Below, in pieces: positions 52,812 through 63,200 of a DNA stretch of 64,000 bases (within the stretch, counting starts at the first letter, position 1; the number at the start of each line of letters is the position of its first letter). Made by a program: the position numbers and the translations under genes. Below the pieces are notes generated by a model. The model ran no database searches, was not told the DNA's origin, and was given only the letters and a program-made list of their open reading frames with translations. Source of the DNA: Myxococcales bacterium (lineage in GTDB: Bacteria; Myxococcota_A; Polyangia; Nannocystales; Nannocystaceae); assembly GCA_020633295.1 (NCBI GenBank), contig JACKDW010000020.1, positions 62,001-126,000 on the forward strand, read 5' to 3'.

Positions 52812-52950
52812 GAGCGCCCGCCCTCGGCGGGCGCTCTCGCGAGCAGGGCACGACAAGACGTGCCACCGCGCCCGCCCTCGGCGGGCGCTCTCGCGAGCAG
52901 GACACGACAAGACGTGCCGCCCCGCCCTCGGCGGGCGCGCTCGCGAGCGC
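52812..52950. terminator. Array of three hairpin repeats between convergent genes
   Basis: Two full copies (period 54 bp) and one partial copy of the same unit fill most of the gap between two convergent genes. Each unit has a perfect GC hairpin: in the first, GAGCGCCCGCC pairs with GGCGGGCGCTC (52812-52822, 52826-52836) with a 3-base loop, followed by a GCACG/CGTGC hairpin. It is likely a bidirectional terminator that has been amplified; a repeat family such as REP is another possibility. Confidence 0.7.
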
Positions 52951-52967
52951 CGTCGAAACGCGAGCCC

Positions 52968-53336
52968 CTACCCGCGCAGCAATCGCCCGATCCACAGCCC
53001 GAGCGCGGCGCAGGCGAGGCCGCCGAGCAAGTGGATCGTGACCTGCGCGACGAACAGCGACCAGCGCCCGGAGGTCACGAGATCATGGGTCACCAGCGCG
53101 AACGCGCTGTAGGTCGTGAAGCCGCCGAGCAGCCCGGTGAGCACCGCCGCGCGCGTCGTCGTGTCGGTCAGCCACGCCGAGAACACGCCGATCAAGAGGC
53201 AGCCGAGCAGGTTCACGAGCAGCACGCCCGCGTGGGGGAAGCGGCTCGCGACCACGCCGTCGATGAAGCTCGACAGGAGGTAGCGCGCGACCGCTCCGGT
53301 CCCGCCCGCGAGAAATACCCATAACCAGGTCGGCAC
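52968..53336 (-). CDS. crcB: CrcB/Fluc fluoride channel
   Basis: A 122-residue protein with four transmembrane helices that exports toxic fluoride as a dual-topology dimer. Family motifs: AGGTGAVARYLLSSF, LLVNLLGCLLIGVFSAW with the conserved Asn, and LLGGFTTYSAFALVTHDL with the Gly-Gly-Phe-Thr-Thr-x-Ser triad that lines the pore. Start GTG 53336, with AGGAG upstream. The 92 bp before it, shared with the divergent protease gene, show no fluoride riboswitch sequence that I recognise. Confidence 0.95.
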   Translation of the reverse strand: MPTWLWVFLAGGTGAVARYLLSSFIDGVVASRFPHAGVLLVNLLGCLLIGVFSAWLTDTTTRAAVLTGLLGGFTTYSAFALVTHDLVTSGRWSLFVAQVTIHLLGGLACAALGLWIGRLLRG

Positions 53337-53428
53337 CCTGCTCCTCTGGACGCGAACTCAGCTCACCATACGCGCAACGGCAGTTTTTTGCAGACCGACG
53401 CCCGCTGCCGCACGATCCCGCTGCCGGT

Positions 53429-54181
53429 ATGTCACGCCACGATGAACCGTCGACCGCGCGCGCGCCGCGTGCCACCGGGGGCCTGCTCGCGCACTTCTCT
53501 GCGCGCCAGGATCCGTTCACGAGCGCGCTGCAGGTGTTCCCGCTGTTCCTGATCTATCAAATCGGGATCCTGATGCAGGGGGGACGCGGGCACAACGGCG
53601 TCGACTTCCTGACGCGCACGCTGATCGAGCTGTGCGCGCGCGATCTCGACCACTACCTGCTCACGCTCGCCTCGCTGTTCGTCGCCTACGGCTGCCTGCT
53701 GCTGATCCTGCGCCCGCGGGGGAGGTTTCGCTCCGAGTCGTTCATCCCGGTGCTGCTCGAGTCGGTGTTCTACGCGACGACGATGGGCACGCTGATCCTG
53801 TGCGTGATGCAGTGGGCCCAGGAATTGGTGCCGACGCTCGCGATCGGCTCCTTGAGCAGCGTTGACGTCATCGTCATCTCGGCGGGGGCGGGGCTGCACG
53901 AGGAGCTGGTGTTCCGCCTGATCGGCATGGCGGGCCTCGGCTGGCTGCTGACCGGCGTCACGGGGCCGCGACGCGCGTGGCTGCTGGCGCTGGTCGGCTC
54001 GTCGCTGCTGTTCAGCGTCGCCCACCACGTCGGGCCAGGGTTCGAGGCGTTCTCGTTCACGGCCTTCGTCTACCGGGCGCTCGCCGGCGCGTTCTTCGGG
54101 CTCGTGTATCACCTGCGCGGCTTCTCGGTCGCCGCCTGGACCCACGCGCTGTACGACGTCTACGTGCTCACGCTCGCGTGA
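53429..54181 (+). CDS. CPBP-family intramembrane metalloprotease
   Basis: A 250-residue membrane protein with six to eight helices. It has the three motifs of the CPBP/CAAX-protease family: GLHEELVFRLIGMAGL (the Glu-Glu-x3-Arg motif), LLFSVAHHVG (the His motif) and VAAWTHALYDVYVL (terminal His motif). Such proteins cleave inside the membrane or process prenylated or bacteriocin-related peptides; the bacterial role is often unknown. It is divergent from crcB, and no bacteriocin or peptide gene is next to it. ATG 53429. Confidence 0.9.
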   Translation: MSRHDEPSTARAPRATGGLLAHFSARQDPFTSALQVFPLFLIYQIGILMQGGRGHNGVDFLTRTLIELCARDLDHYLLTLASLFVAYGCLLLILRPRGRFRSESFIPVLLESVFYATTMGTLILCVMQWAQELVPTLAIGSLSSVDVIVISAGAGLHEELVFRLIGMAGLGWLLTGVTGPRRAWLLALVGSSLLFSVAHHVGPGFEAFSFTAFVYRALAGAFFGLVYHLRGFSVAAWTHALYDVYVLTLA

Positions 54182-54489
54182 CTACGTGCCAGGGGGCCGC
54201 GTACGCGATCTGCGCTGCCCCGGCGTCACGCCGGTTTGATGAACATGCACGCAACGCGCCCTACCCTCGCGCCCAGAACGTTGTATTCGTCAGTTTTTGA
54301 CGGGTAGCCTCGGGCGTCGACGGAGCTCGCGCCGCGCCGCGGAGCCGGCGCAAGCGCAGACGGGAGGGACGCGAACGAGCATCGACATGGTCCGGCGTTC
54401 AGGTGCCGGAGAGCGCGCCGACGAGGGGGCCCCGGCGACGCCTCCCGTGGTACCGTCGTCGCGCGTTTTCCCGCTTGGGATGGTCCTGA
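54182..54489. other. Intergenic region before the giant TPR gene
   Basis: No gene is supported here. A small stem CGTCA/TGACG around GTTTT at 54287-54301 might terminate transcription of the protease gene. No promoter consensus can be picked out with confidence. Confidence 0.35.
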
Positions 54490-57400
54490 ATGACTGACAC
54501 CGAAGCCGCGGCCGCGCCCGTTCCTCCGCCCAACGATCTGCAAGCACCGGCGCCGCCGGTGGCCGAGAACGAACCGCCGGCGCTCGCCGAGTTCCGCAAG
54601 AAAGCGGTTCACGAGCCGACGTTCCGACGGCTGCGTCGGACGCTGCGGGAGGACGGCGACTGGCGCTCCCTCGCCACGCTCATGACGCTGCACGCCCACG
54701 CGATCGCGGAGGCGGGCGCCGCGGGCAACCGAGTCGTCGACCTGTGTCTCCAAGCGGCGGAGGTCTGGAGCGCGCGCGTCGAGGATCTCGAGCAGACGGC
54801 GTACGTGCTCGCGCTCGCGTTCCGCACGGCGCCGACGCGGGAGGACGTGTTCGAGAAGCTGCGCGACGCCTACCGGGCGCTCGACTGGGGCAGCCCGCTG
54901 GCGACGCTGCTGCGCTGGCGCCTCGAGTACGTCAAGCGCGTCAACCCGGCCGGCGTGCCGCAGGTGTTCGTCGAGCTCGGCGAGGTCGGCGAGTACCAGT
55001 TCAACAACATCGAGCGAGCGATCGCGCTGTACAAGCAGGCGCTCGCGCTCAACCCGAAGACCACGTCGGCGTGGCGCAACCTCATCCGCCTGCACGTCAG
55101 CGCCGGCGCGTGGCTGCAGGCCGCCGACCTGATGAACAGCGAGCTCAAGCACCTCGACCCGGCCGCCGACGCGGATCGGTTCTCGGAGCTGCACCTCGGG
55201 CTCGCGCGGATCGAGCACGAGCAGCTCGACAACATCGCGGCCGCCGCCCAGCACATCCACATGGCGCTGAAGGCGTCGCCTGACAGCGTGCGCGCGCTCC
55301 GGGCGTTCGGCGTGCTGTACCTGGGCTCCGGCAAGGCGACCGAGGACGGCCTCGCGAAGGCCGCCGACGTGTTCTACAAGGCAGCCAAGCTCGCGCGCGA
55401 TCAGGGCGAGGAGCGCGAGGCGCTGAAGCTCGCGCGCCGCTCGACGGCGCTGCGCCCCGACCACTACGACGCCGGCACGCTGCTGGCCGAGCTGCTCACC
55501 GCGCGCGAGCGCTGGATGGAGCTCGCCGAGCTGTACGCGACGTGGATCGACTACGTGCAGGGCGAGGACGCCTACGGCATCTGGTTCGCGCGCGGCGACC
55601 TGCTCGAGACCCGCCTGTCGCGCCGCGAGGAGGCGCGCCTGTGCTTCGAGATGGCGAGCCAGTTCGAGGAGATCGGCGGCGACTCGTGGCTGCGGCTCGA
55701 GCGGCTGTACGCCGACCTCGGGAACGACCACGCGCTCGTCGCCCTGTACGAGCTGTTCGCCGAGCACATCCCGGACCGCATCACCACCGAGCACATGCTG
55801 ACGGCGGCGCGGGTCTATCGCGAGAACCTCAACGACGACGAGCGCGCGTCGTCGTTCTTCTACAAGGTGCTCGAGCGCGAGCCGTTCAACGCCGAGGCGT
55901 TCGAGGGCTACAAGGAGCACTGGCGGCGCAAGAACAACTGGCTGCACCTGCGCGACGTCATCCTGTACCAGATCGATCAGGCGATTAACTACCAGGGCGA
56001 GCACTCGCCGCTGCGCGACCCGAAGTTCGCCGAGCACTTCGCCGAGGTCGCCGAGATCTGTGAGACGCGCCTGGGCGACATCCAGGGGGCGATCGACGCG
56101 TGGAACCTGATGGCCCGCTGCTACCGCCGCGACCGCCGGCCGCGCGAGCAGCTCAAGCGGATCGAGCGGCGCACCGCGGAGTGGGAGGCGGCCGAGCAGG
56201 AGCAGTTCGACGCGCTCGCGATGTACGACGACGACCAGCAGCGGCTCGGCCCGCTGCGCAAGCTCGCCAAGCTCTACCGCGAGCGCCTCGTCGACTCGGA
56301 GCGCGCGATGGCGGTCTACGACGAGCTCGTCAACACCGCGCCCGACGACAAGCTCGTGCTCGACGGGCTCATCGAGGTCTACGAGCGCACGGGCTCGTGG
56401 GAGGCGTGCATCGAGCTGCTGCGTCAGCAGTACGACTCGTCGCGCGCGCCGGCCGAGCGCGTGACGCTGCTGCGGCGCATGGCGGAGCTGTGGCAGAACG
56501 AGCTCCGCGCGCCGGGCGACGCGATCTGGGCGTGCGAGGAGATCCTGACCTTCGACGAGAACGACCTCGACGCGCTCCACCGCCTGCAGACGCTGTACAA
56601 GGATCACGAGCAGTACGACCCGCTGTACTCGTGCCTCGAGCGCGAGTCCAAGCTCGCCAGCGACCCCAAGGACAAGATCCGGCTGCTGCGCCGCATGGCC
56701 AACACCGCGGAGCTGCACCTCGAGGATCAGGCGCGCGCGACCGACTGCTGGTACGACCTCCACGATCTCGATCCGCACAACCTCGAGATCATCGACAAGC
56801 TGATCACCGCCTACGACCAGGCCGCGCAGCACGAGGAGCTCGCGGACCTGCTCGGGCGCATCGCCGCGTCGAAGCGCACGCCGAAGATCCGCCAGCTCGA
56901 CTACTCGCTGCGGCTCGGCGCGCTCGCGGAGCAGACGCTGCGCGACCCCGACCGCGCGTGCTCGGCCTACGAGCGCGCGCTCCGGATCCACCGCTACCAC
57001 CGCGGCGCGATCGAGGCGCTCACCCGGCTGTACCGCGAGATCCAGTCGTGGCACAGCCTCGCGGCGACGCTCGAGACGCTCAAGGAGCTGGCCGACTCCG
57101 ACGAGGAGGTGCTCAGCGTCGGCTGGGAGCAGGCCGAGGTGCTCGCCGATCACCTCGACAACGCGACCGCGGCGCTGCGGGTGCTCGAGCAGCTCGCCGC
57201 CGAGGTCACGCCGGGCAACCGCGACGTCGCGCTGCGGCTGATCGACCTCTACGAGCGCGCCGGTCAGCACCGCAAGCTGATCCGCCACGCCGAGATCCTG
57301 CTGCTCTCGAGCAACGAGATCGACGAGCGCCGCGAGCTGTTCGGCAAGATCGGCCGCGCGTGGATCGAGCTCGCGGACTCGCGCGCGGCCACCAGCGCGT

Positions 57401-60225
57401 TCAGCCGCTTCCGCGCCGAGTTCCCCGACGACCCCGAGGGCATCCGCCTCGAGGCCGAGCTGCGCGAGGCCGGCGGCGACCACATGGGCACGCTCGAGCT
57501 GCTCTCGCAGCAGATCAAGTCGCTGCGCGACATGAACGAGAAGGTCAAGACGCTCGAGCGGATGGCCGAGGTCTGTGAGCGCGCCGGCGAGCCCAAGCGC
57601 GGCCTGACGCTGCTCGGGCGCGCGCTGACGATCTCGGAGGAGCCGGAGGAGTTCCTCGACCGCATCGAGGCCTTCGCGGCCCGCCACGAGCTGTTCCGCG
57701 ACCTGCTCTCGCTGCTGGCGACGCGCTTCTCGGAGCTGGTCGAGGCCGGCAACACCGTCGGCCAGGTGCTGCTGTGCCTGCGCGCCGCGCGGGTCGCCGA
57801 CACCCACCTCGGCGACCCCGAGATGGCGTTCTCGTGGGCGCGCAAGGGCTACTTCATCGCGCTCGAGCACGGCCTCGACTCGGTGCCCTCGCTCGACCTG
57901 CTCGAGACGCTCGCCGAGAAGCACTCGCTGTGGGAGCTGATGCTCGGCGTCTCGGAGCAGGAGCTCAAGCTGCGCGCGGGCACGCCAGCGCACGAGGACT
58001 ACGCGACGATCAACCTGCTGATGAACGCCTCCGAGATCGCGCTCGAGCGGCTCGAGGACCCGACGCGCGCGCTGAGCTACCTGCACCGCGCCCACGACCT
58101 GCGGCCGACCGACGGCGAGCTCGCCGAGCAGATCAAGGCGCTCGCCGAGCGCTACGAGCTGTGGAGGTCGCTGATCGAGCTGCACGAGCGGCAGCTGCGG
58201 CGCTCCGAGAGCTCGCTCGAGCGCTTCGAGGCCTGCGTCGAGATCGCGCGCATCTACGAGAAGAAGCTGGGCGACCCGCCCGGCGCGTTCAACTACTTGA
58301 TCCGCACCTATCGCGAGTTCCGCACGCGCGAGAAGTCGCTCTCGGACGAGGCGCTCGACATGGGCATCGCGATCGGCGAGCGCTACGACCTGTGGGATCA
58401 GATCGCGGAGCTGCACCGGCAGACCGCGATCGAGCACCTGCGCTCGGGCGACCCGTCGCGCCGCGAGGCCGGCCTGGAGGCGCTGCACGAGGCCGCCGAG
58501 GTCGAGGAGGAGCAGCGCGAGGATCTGATCGGGGCGCTCCGGACCCTGCGCGAGGGCCTCGCGTTCGATCCCAACGGCGACGACCTGCTCGACCCGATCG
58601 AGACGCTCGCGGCGCGCCTCGACGAGGACGTCCGCGAGAAGCGGGGCGACGACGCGCCGGCGCTAGGGGCCCTGACCGTGCTCTCGGTGCTGCAGCGGCT
58701 GTGCGGCAACACCCGCAGCACCAGCACGAAGATCGAGCTGCTCAAGCGCCGCGCGGCGCTGCGCGAGGCGCGTCTGCGCGATCGCAAGGGCGCGATGGCC
58801 GAGTGGCTGCGCGTGCTCGAGCTCGACAACGATCACGACGAAGCCCGCGCCGAGCTCGAGCGCCTCGCCGAGGCCGAGGGCGAGTGGGGCGCGCTGCTGC
58901 TCGCGCCCGCCGGGCGCCTCGCGCGGCTCAAGGCCGATCGCAAGGACGACCACACGGACGCGCGGCGCGAGCTGCTGCGCGAGATCGCGAACCTCTACGA
59001 GGAGCACCTGGGGCGACCCGAGTACGCCCTGCGGGCGCGCCTCGAGGCCTGGAAGCTCGCGCCGGAACTGCCGCCGCACGACGTGCAGTTCTCGCTGGGT
59101 GACGAGCATCAGCACATCTGGCGGCTCGCCGAGTCGATCGGCGCCTACAACACGCCGCCCTCGCCCCGCGATGATCTGCTGTGGCCGTCGCTGAGCGCCC
59201 CTGAAGTGGCGGACGAGGCGCTGTGGCGCAAGGCGGGCCTCGACCCGCGCACGATGTTGGCTCGCGCCGCGGAGCCGAGCGCCGCCGAGGAGGCGACGCC
59301 GTCGGCCGCGGCCACGCGGCCCAAGCGCGGCGACACGAACGTGATCGACCTCGACGAGCTGCTCGAGGTCGAGGACGACGCGCCGGAGCCGGCGGCGCCG
59401 AGCAACGTCGTCGAGCTCGCCGACCTGGATGAGGTCGACGAGCTGCTCGACGACGCGGACTTCGCCGATCTCGGTGAGCTCGACGACGAGCTGCTGACCG
59501 GCGAGCTCGAGCTCGAGGACGTCGAGGACGTCGACGACGTCGACGAGCTCGACGAGCTCGACGAGCTCGAGGACCTCGAGTCGGTCGAGATGATCGATCT
59601 CGACGAGCTCAAGCCGACCCCCCGCGAGACGCCGCCCGCGCGCAGCGGGCCGCGACCGCCGGCGCCGCCCCCCCGCCCCGTCCGCGCCCCCGCAGCCGCC
59701 CCCCCGCGCGGCCACCCCGACGGCGAACATCCCTGGGCTGCCCCCGCTCCCCCAGCTCCCCGGCCCGGTGCTGCCGCGCCGCCCGGAGGTCACGACGGCC
59801 TGGGAGGAGGTCGCGCGCGCGTACGACGAGAGCCGCTCGAGCCGCAAGCTCGACCGCATCGAGGTCGCGCTGTCGCTCTCGCGCATGTGGGCCGACGGCG
59901 CGCTGCGGGTCGAGCCCGCGTTCGCGTCGCTGACCGAGGCGCTGATGCTCAAGCCCGATCACGAGGAGGCGCTGGAGTGCCTCGAGGCGCTCGCGTCGCG
60001 GCACAACGACCCGGTGCGGCTGCTGCAGACCTACGAGGCGCTGCAGTCCGAGGTCACGCTGCCCGAGACGATCGTGCGCCACGGGCTGCGCCTGGCGAGC
60101 CTCTACGAGGACGAGGAGCGCCACGCCGACGCGCTCAAGGCCTACGAGAGCGTGCTCGGCGTGATGCCGAAGCACACCGAGGCGCTCGCCGCCGTCGCGC
60201 GCCTGTATCGCGCGCAGGGGCGTGA
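54490..60225 (+). CDS. Giant TPR protein, N-terminal part
   Basis: A helical-repeat protein starting at ATG 54490, with no signal peptide. About 1,600 residues carry some 35-40 TPR-like units (for example FVELGEVGEYQFNNIERAIA, LFGKIGRAWIELADSRAATS). About 1617-1715 is an acidic linker rich in Asp-Glu-Leu (VIDLDELLEVEDD, LDELDELEDLESVEM), followed by a Pro-rich stretch. Two runs of seven C lie there (59668-59674, 59699-59705). After them the open frame to its stop at 60225 codes only Arg/Gly/Ala-rich nonsense, while the +1 frame resumes TPR-like protein to the window end. I therefore treat the true gene as 54490 to beyond 64000, with one extra base in a C tract. It is likely a large cytoplasmic scaffold. 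Confidence 0.85.
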   Translation: MTDTEAAAAPVPPPNDLQAPAPPVAENEPPALAEFRKKAVHEPTFRRLRRTLREDGDWRSLATLMTLHAHAIAEAGAAGNRVVDLCLQAAEVWSARVEDLEQTAYVLALAFRTAPTREDVFEKLRDAYRALDWGSPLATLLRWRLEYVKRVNPAGVPQVFVELGEVGEYQFNNIERAIALYKQALALNPKTTSAWRNLIRLHVSAGAWLQAADLMNSELKHLDPAADADRFSELHLGLARIEHEQLDNIAAAAQHIHMALKASPDSVRALRAFGVLYLGSGKATEDGLAKAADVFYKAAKLARDQGEEREALKLARRSTALRPDHYDAGTLLAELLTARERWMELAELYATWIDYVQGEDAYGIWFARGDLLETRLSRREEARLCFEMASQFEEIGGDSWLRLERLYADLGNDHALVALYELFAEHIPDRITTEHMLTAARVYRENLNDDERASSFFYKVLEREPFNAEAFEGYKEHWRRKNNWLHLRDVILYQIDQAINYQGEHSPLRDPKFAEHFAEVAEICETRLGDIQGAIDAWNLMARCYRRDRRPREQLKRIERRTAEWEAAEQEQFDALAMYDDDQQRLGPLRKLAKLYRERLVDSERAMAVYDELVNTAPDDKLVLDGLIEVYERTGSWEACIELLRQQYDSSRAPAERVTLLRRMAELWQNELRAPGDAIWACEEILTFDENDLDALHRLQTLYKDHEQYDPLYSCLERESKLASDPKDKIRLLRRMANTAELHLEDQARATDCWYDLHDLDPHNLEIIDKLITAYDQAAQHEELADLLGRIAASKRTPKIRQLDYSLRLGALAEQTLRDPDRACSAYERALRIHRYHRGAIEALTRLYREIQSWHSLAATLETLKELADSDEEVLSVGWEQAEVLADHLDNATAALRVLEQLAAEVTPGNRDVALRLIDLYERAGQHRKLIRHAEILLLSSNEIDERRELFGKIGRAWIELADSRAATSAFSRFRAEFPDDPEGIRLEAELREAGGDHMGTLELLSQQIKSLRDMNEKVKTLERMAEVCERAGEPKRGLTLLGRALTISEEPEEFLDRIEAFAARHELFRDLLSLLATRFSELVEAGNTVGQVLLCLRAARVADTHLGDPEMAFSWARKGYFIALEHGLDSVPSLDLLETLAEKHSLWELMLGVSEQELKLRAGTPAHEDYATINLLMNASEIALERLEDPTRALSYLHRAHDLRPTDGELAEQIKALAERYELWRSLIELHERQLRRSESSLERFEACVEIARIYEKKLGDPPGAFNYLIRTYREFRTREKSLSDEALDMGIAIGERYDLWDQIAELHRQTAIEHLRSGDPSRREAGLEALHEAAEVEEEQREDLIGALRTLREGLAFDPNGDDLLDPIETLAARLDEDVREKRGDDAPALGALTVLSVLQRLCGNTRSTSTKIELLKRRAALREARLRDRKGAMAEWLRVLELDNDHDEARAELERLAEAEGEWGALLLAPAGRLARLKADRKDDHTDARRELLREIANLYEEHLGRPEYALRARLEAWKLAPELPPHDVQFSLGDEHQHIWRLAESIGAYNTPPSPRDDLLWPSLSAPEVADEALWRKAGLDPRTMLARAAEPSAAEEATPSAAATRPKRGDTNVIDLDELLEVEDDAPEPAAPSNVVELADLDEVDELLDDADFADLGELDDELLTGELELEDVEDVDDVDELDELDELEDLESVEMIDLDELKPTPRETPPARSGPRPPAPPPRPVRAPAAAPPRGHPDGEHPWAAPAPPAPRPGAAAPPGGHDGLGGGRARVRREPLEPQARPHRGRAVALAHVGRRRAAGRARVRVADRGADAQARSRGGAGVPRGARVAAQRPGAAAADLRGAAVRGHAARDDRAPRAAPGEPLRGRGAPRRRAQGLRERARRDAEAHRGARRRRAPVSRAGA

Positions 60226-63200
60226 TGACGAGCGCCTCGACGTCGCGGCTCGGCTGCTCGACGCCGAGTACGACTCGCTCGACGACGAGCGACGGATCGA
60301 GCGGACGCTCGAGCTGGCGCGCGACATGGCCGACTCCGACGACGTCGAGCAATTCGCCGCCGCGCTCTCGCGCGTGAAGGCGCTTTGCGAGGCGTACCCG
60401 GAGGACATCGACGCGAGCGAGCAGCACGCGGCGCTGCTGACCCGCGCGGCGCGCTGGGCCGACGCCGCCGCGGTCCGCCTCGCGCTGCGTCCGCGGCTCG
60501 AGGGCGGACGCCGGCTCGAGAACGACATCGAGCTCGCGCGCACCCGCGATCGCCTGCTCGTGCCCGACAACCGAGACCGCGTCGCCGCGTCGATCGACGC
60601 GTGGGAGGCCGTGGTCGAGGCGGACGGCGGGCACGCCGAGGGCCTCGCGCGGCTGCAGGAGCTGTACCTCGCGACCGAGCGCTTCCAGGCGCTCCTGCCG
60701 ATCCTCGAGTCGCAGCTGGCCGCGCTCGATCCAGACGACGCGGTGACGCGCGTGACGCTGCAGGTGCTCAAGGCCCGCGCGCTGCAGGAGGGCACGGGCG
60801 ACGAGGAGGCGGCGACGGAGCTGCTCGAGCAGCTGCTCTCCGACGCGCCGGACAACGACGAGGTCGCGCTCGGGCTCGGCGGCCTCTACGAGCGCTCCGG
60901 TCGCTACGACGACGGCATCCGCCTGCTCGCCGCGCGCCTCGAGGCGCTGCCCGAGGACGCCGACGGCCGCGCCGCCGCGCTCTCGTGCGGGCTCGCTGAT
61001 CTGCTGCTCGCCCAGGGGGATGACCTCGGGCGCGCGCTGACGACGATCGACGCGGCGCTCGCGACCCGCGACACCTCCCTGCGCCCGGCGCTGCTGCAGC
61101 GCCGCGTGACGCTGGCGCGGCGCAAGGACGACGCGGCGCTCCTGGTCGACTCGCTGTCGTCCCAGGGCGCGCCTGCGGGGCTGCTCGAGGCGGCCGGGCT
61201 CGCGCGCGACCGCCTCGGCGACGCCCGCCAGGCCGACAGCCTGTTCCGGCGCGTGCTCGCGGCCGACGAGGACGGCGACGCCGCCGTGGAGCGACGGCTG
61301 CGCGCGCTCGACGGGCTGATGCGCCTGCTGGTCACCGAGGGGGACGTCGTCGCCGCCGAGGCGGTGATCGACGAGCAGGTCCCGCGCGTCGAGGGCGTGG
61401 CCCGTCGCGCGCGGCTGCTCACCGAGTTCGGGCGGCTCGTGTTCACCGAGACCGGCGACGTCGCGCGCGCCCGCGCGCGCTTCAAGGCGGCGCTCGAGCA
61501 GGACCCCGATCACGCCGACGCGCACCTGCGGCTCGGCGAGGCGCTCGTCAGCGTCGGCAAGCTCGACGAGGCCGAGCCCGAGATCGAGGCCGCGATCGAG
61601 ACGCTCGGGCTCACGCGCGACACGCCGCGCCTCGTCGAGGCGCTCGTGCTGCTCGCCGAGGTGCTCGAGAAGACAGATCGGCCCGCCGACGCCCACCGCC
61701 ACCTCGCGGTCGCGCTGCGGCAGGACCCCGACAACCTGCAGCTGCAGGCCGCGCTGACGCGCAACCGCTACTCGGCCGGTCGCTGGCGCGACGCGCTCTC
61801 GACGATCGACGCGCTCGATCAGCGCGTCGAGGATGTCACGACGTTGAGCGCGCCCGACCGCGTGGCCGCGGCCGCGATGATGGTGATGGGGGCCGAGTGC
61901 GCCATTAACCTCAAGCAGCAGGATCAGGCGGTCGCCCGCTACCAGCGCGCGATCGAGTTCGACCCGAACAACCGCGCGGCCCGGCTCGCGCTCGTGTCCC
62001 TGTGTCGTGACCACGGGCTGATGACCGAGGCGGCGAAGCACGCGGTCGCGCTCGCGGAGGCGACGAAGGGGCCGGCCGCGCGCGCGCAGGCGTTCTTCCA
62101 GGCCGGCATGCTGTACCAGGACGCGGCCAAGGCGATCCGCGAGGAGGAAGCCGAGGATCAGACGAGCGTCGAGGTCGAGCGCATCCGCGCGATGTCCTTC
62201 GATCACCTGCGCGCCGGGCTCGAGGCCATCGAGTCGATCGACGAGCCCGTGCTCGATCGCCATCAGCTCGAGTCGGCGTTCTGGTCGGCGGCGCAGCGCG
62301 ACTCGAGCCTCGCGCTCTTGTGCCTCGACCGCCTGCGCAAGCACGAGGACGTGCCGCGGGAGGCCCGGCTGCCGCTCCTGATGCAGGGCGTCAAGCTGGC
62401 GCTGCGGCGCGACGAGCCCGACGACGTCGAGCTCGCCCGCTCGTACGCCAAGACCGCGCACGAGCACTTCCCGGACTCGGCGGCCGCCGTCATGGCGCTG
62501 TGCGACGTGCTCGAGGCGACGATGCGCACCGACAAGATCGAGCCGCTCGTCCTCAAGTTCTTCAACACCCAGGGGCTGCGGAGCACGACGGGCGCCGCGA
62601 TCGATCAGGCCGCTCGCAGCGCGCTGCTGGTGCGCCTCGCCGACAACCAGGAGAGCCACCCCGAGCGGGTCATCGCGCTGCTCGAGCACGCCGCGAAGCT
62701 CGACCGCGCCGGCCTGGGCCTGACGGAGCGACGCCAGCTCGCGCAGCTGTACACGCGCGCGAAGGTCCGCGGCGCCAAGGTCCGGCGCAACTACGAGGCC
62801 CTGCTCGCGCTCGATCCGCTCGACGGCCAGGCGCTCTCGTCGCTCGCGCGCGCGAGCTACGAGGCCGGCGAGTGGAACCACGCCCACGCGCTCTACGAGC
62901 TGCTCGAGGTCGTCGAGCCCGACGACGCGAGCGCGCGCGAGTTCCTGGACCAGCACCCGCTGCAGCGCGTCGCCGGCGAGCCGCTCGATCTGAAGAAGCT
63001 GCTCGAGGATCCGCCGCCGAACGGCGGGGTCGTCGAGGCGCTGACGCTGCTGTGGCGCGGCGGCGCCGCGATCCTGTGCAAGCACCTGCCGCGCGTCGAC
63101 GCCCCCGAACCGGCGCTCATCAGCGCGCCGGCCGAGGGCGAGGAGCCGTCGCCGCTGTGGCGCGAGTGGGCGCGCGCGCGCGAGCTGCTCGCGTCGCCGA

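Noticed and set aside
53337..53428. Fluoride riboswitch before crcB
   Set aside because: The short leader has none of the conserved sequence blocks of that riboswitch that I could recognise.
54226..58488. Open frame of over 1,400 codons on the - strand
   Set aside because: Antisense of the TPR gene; composition is Arg/Val/Glu-biased and no motif is present.
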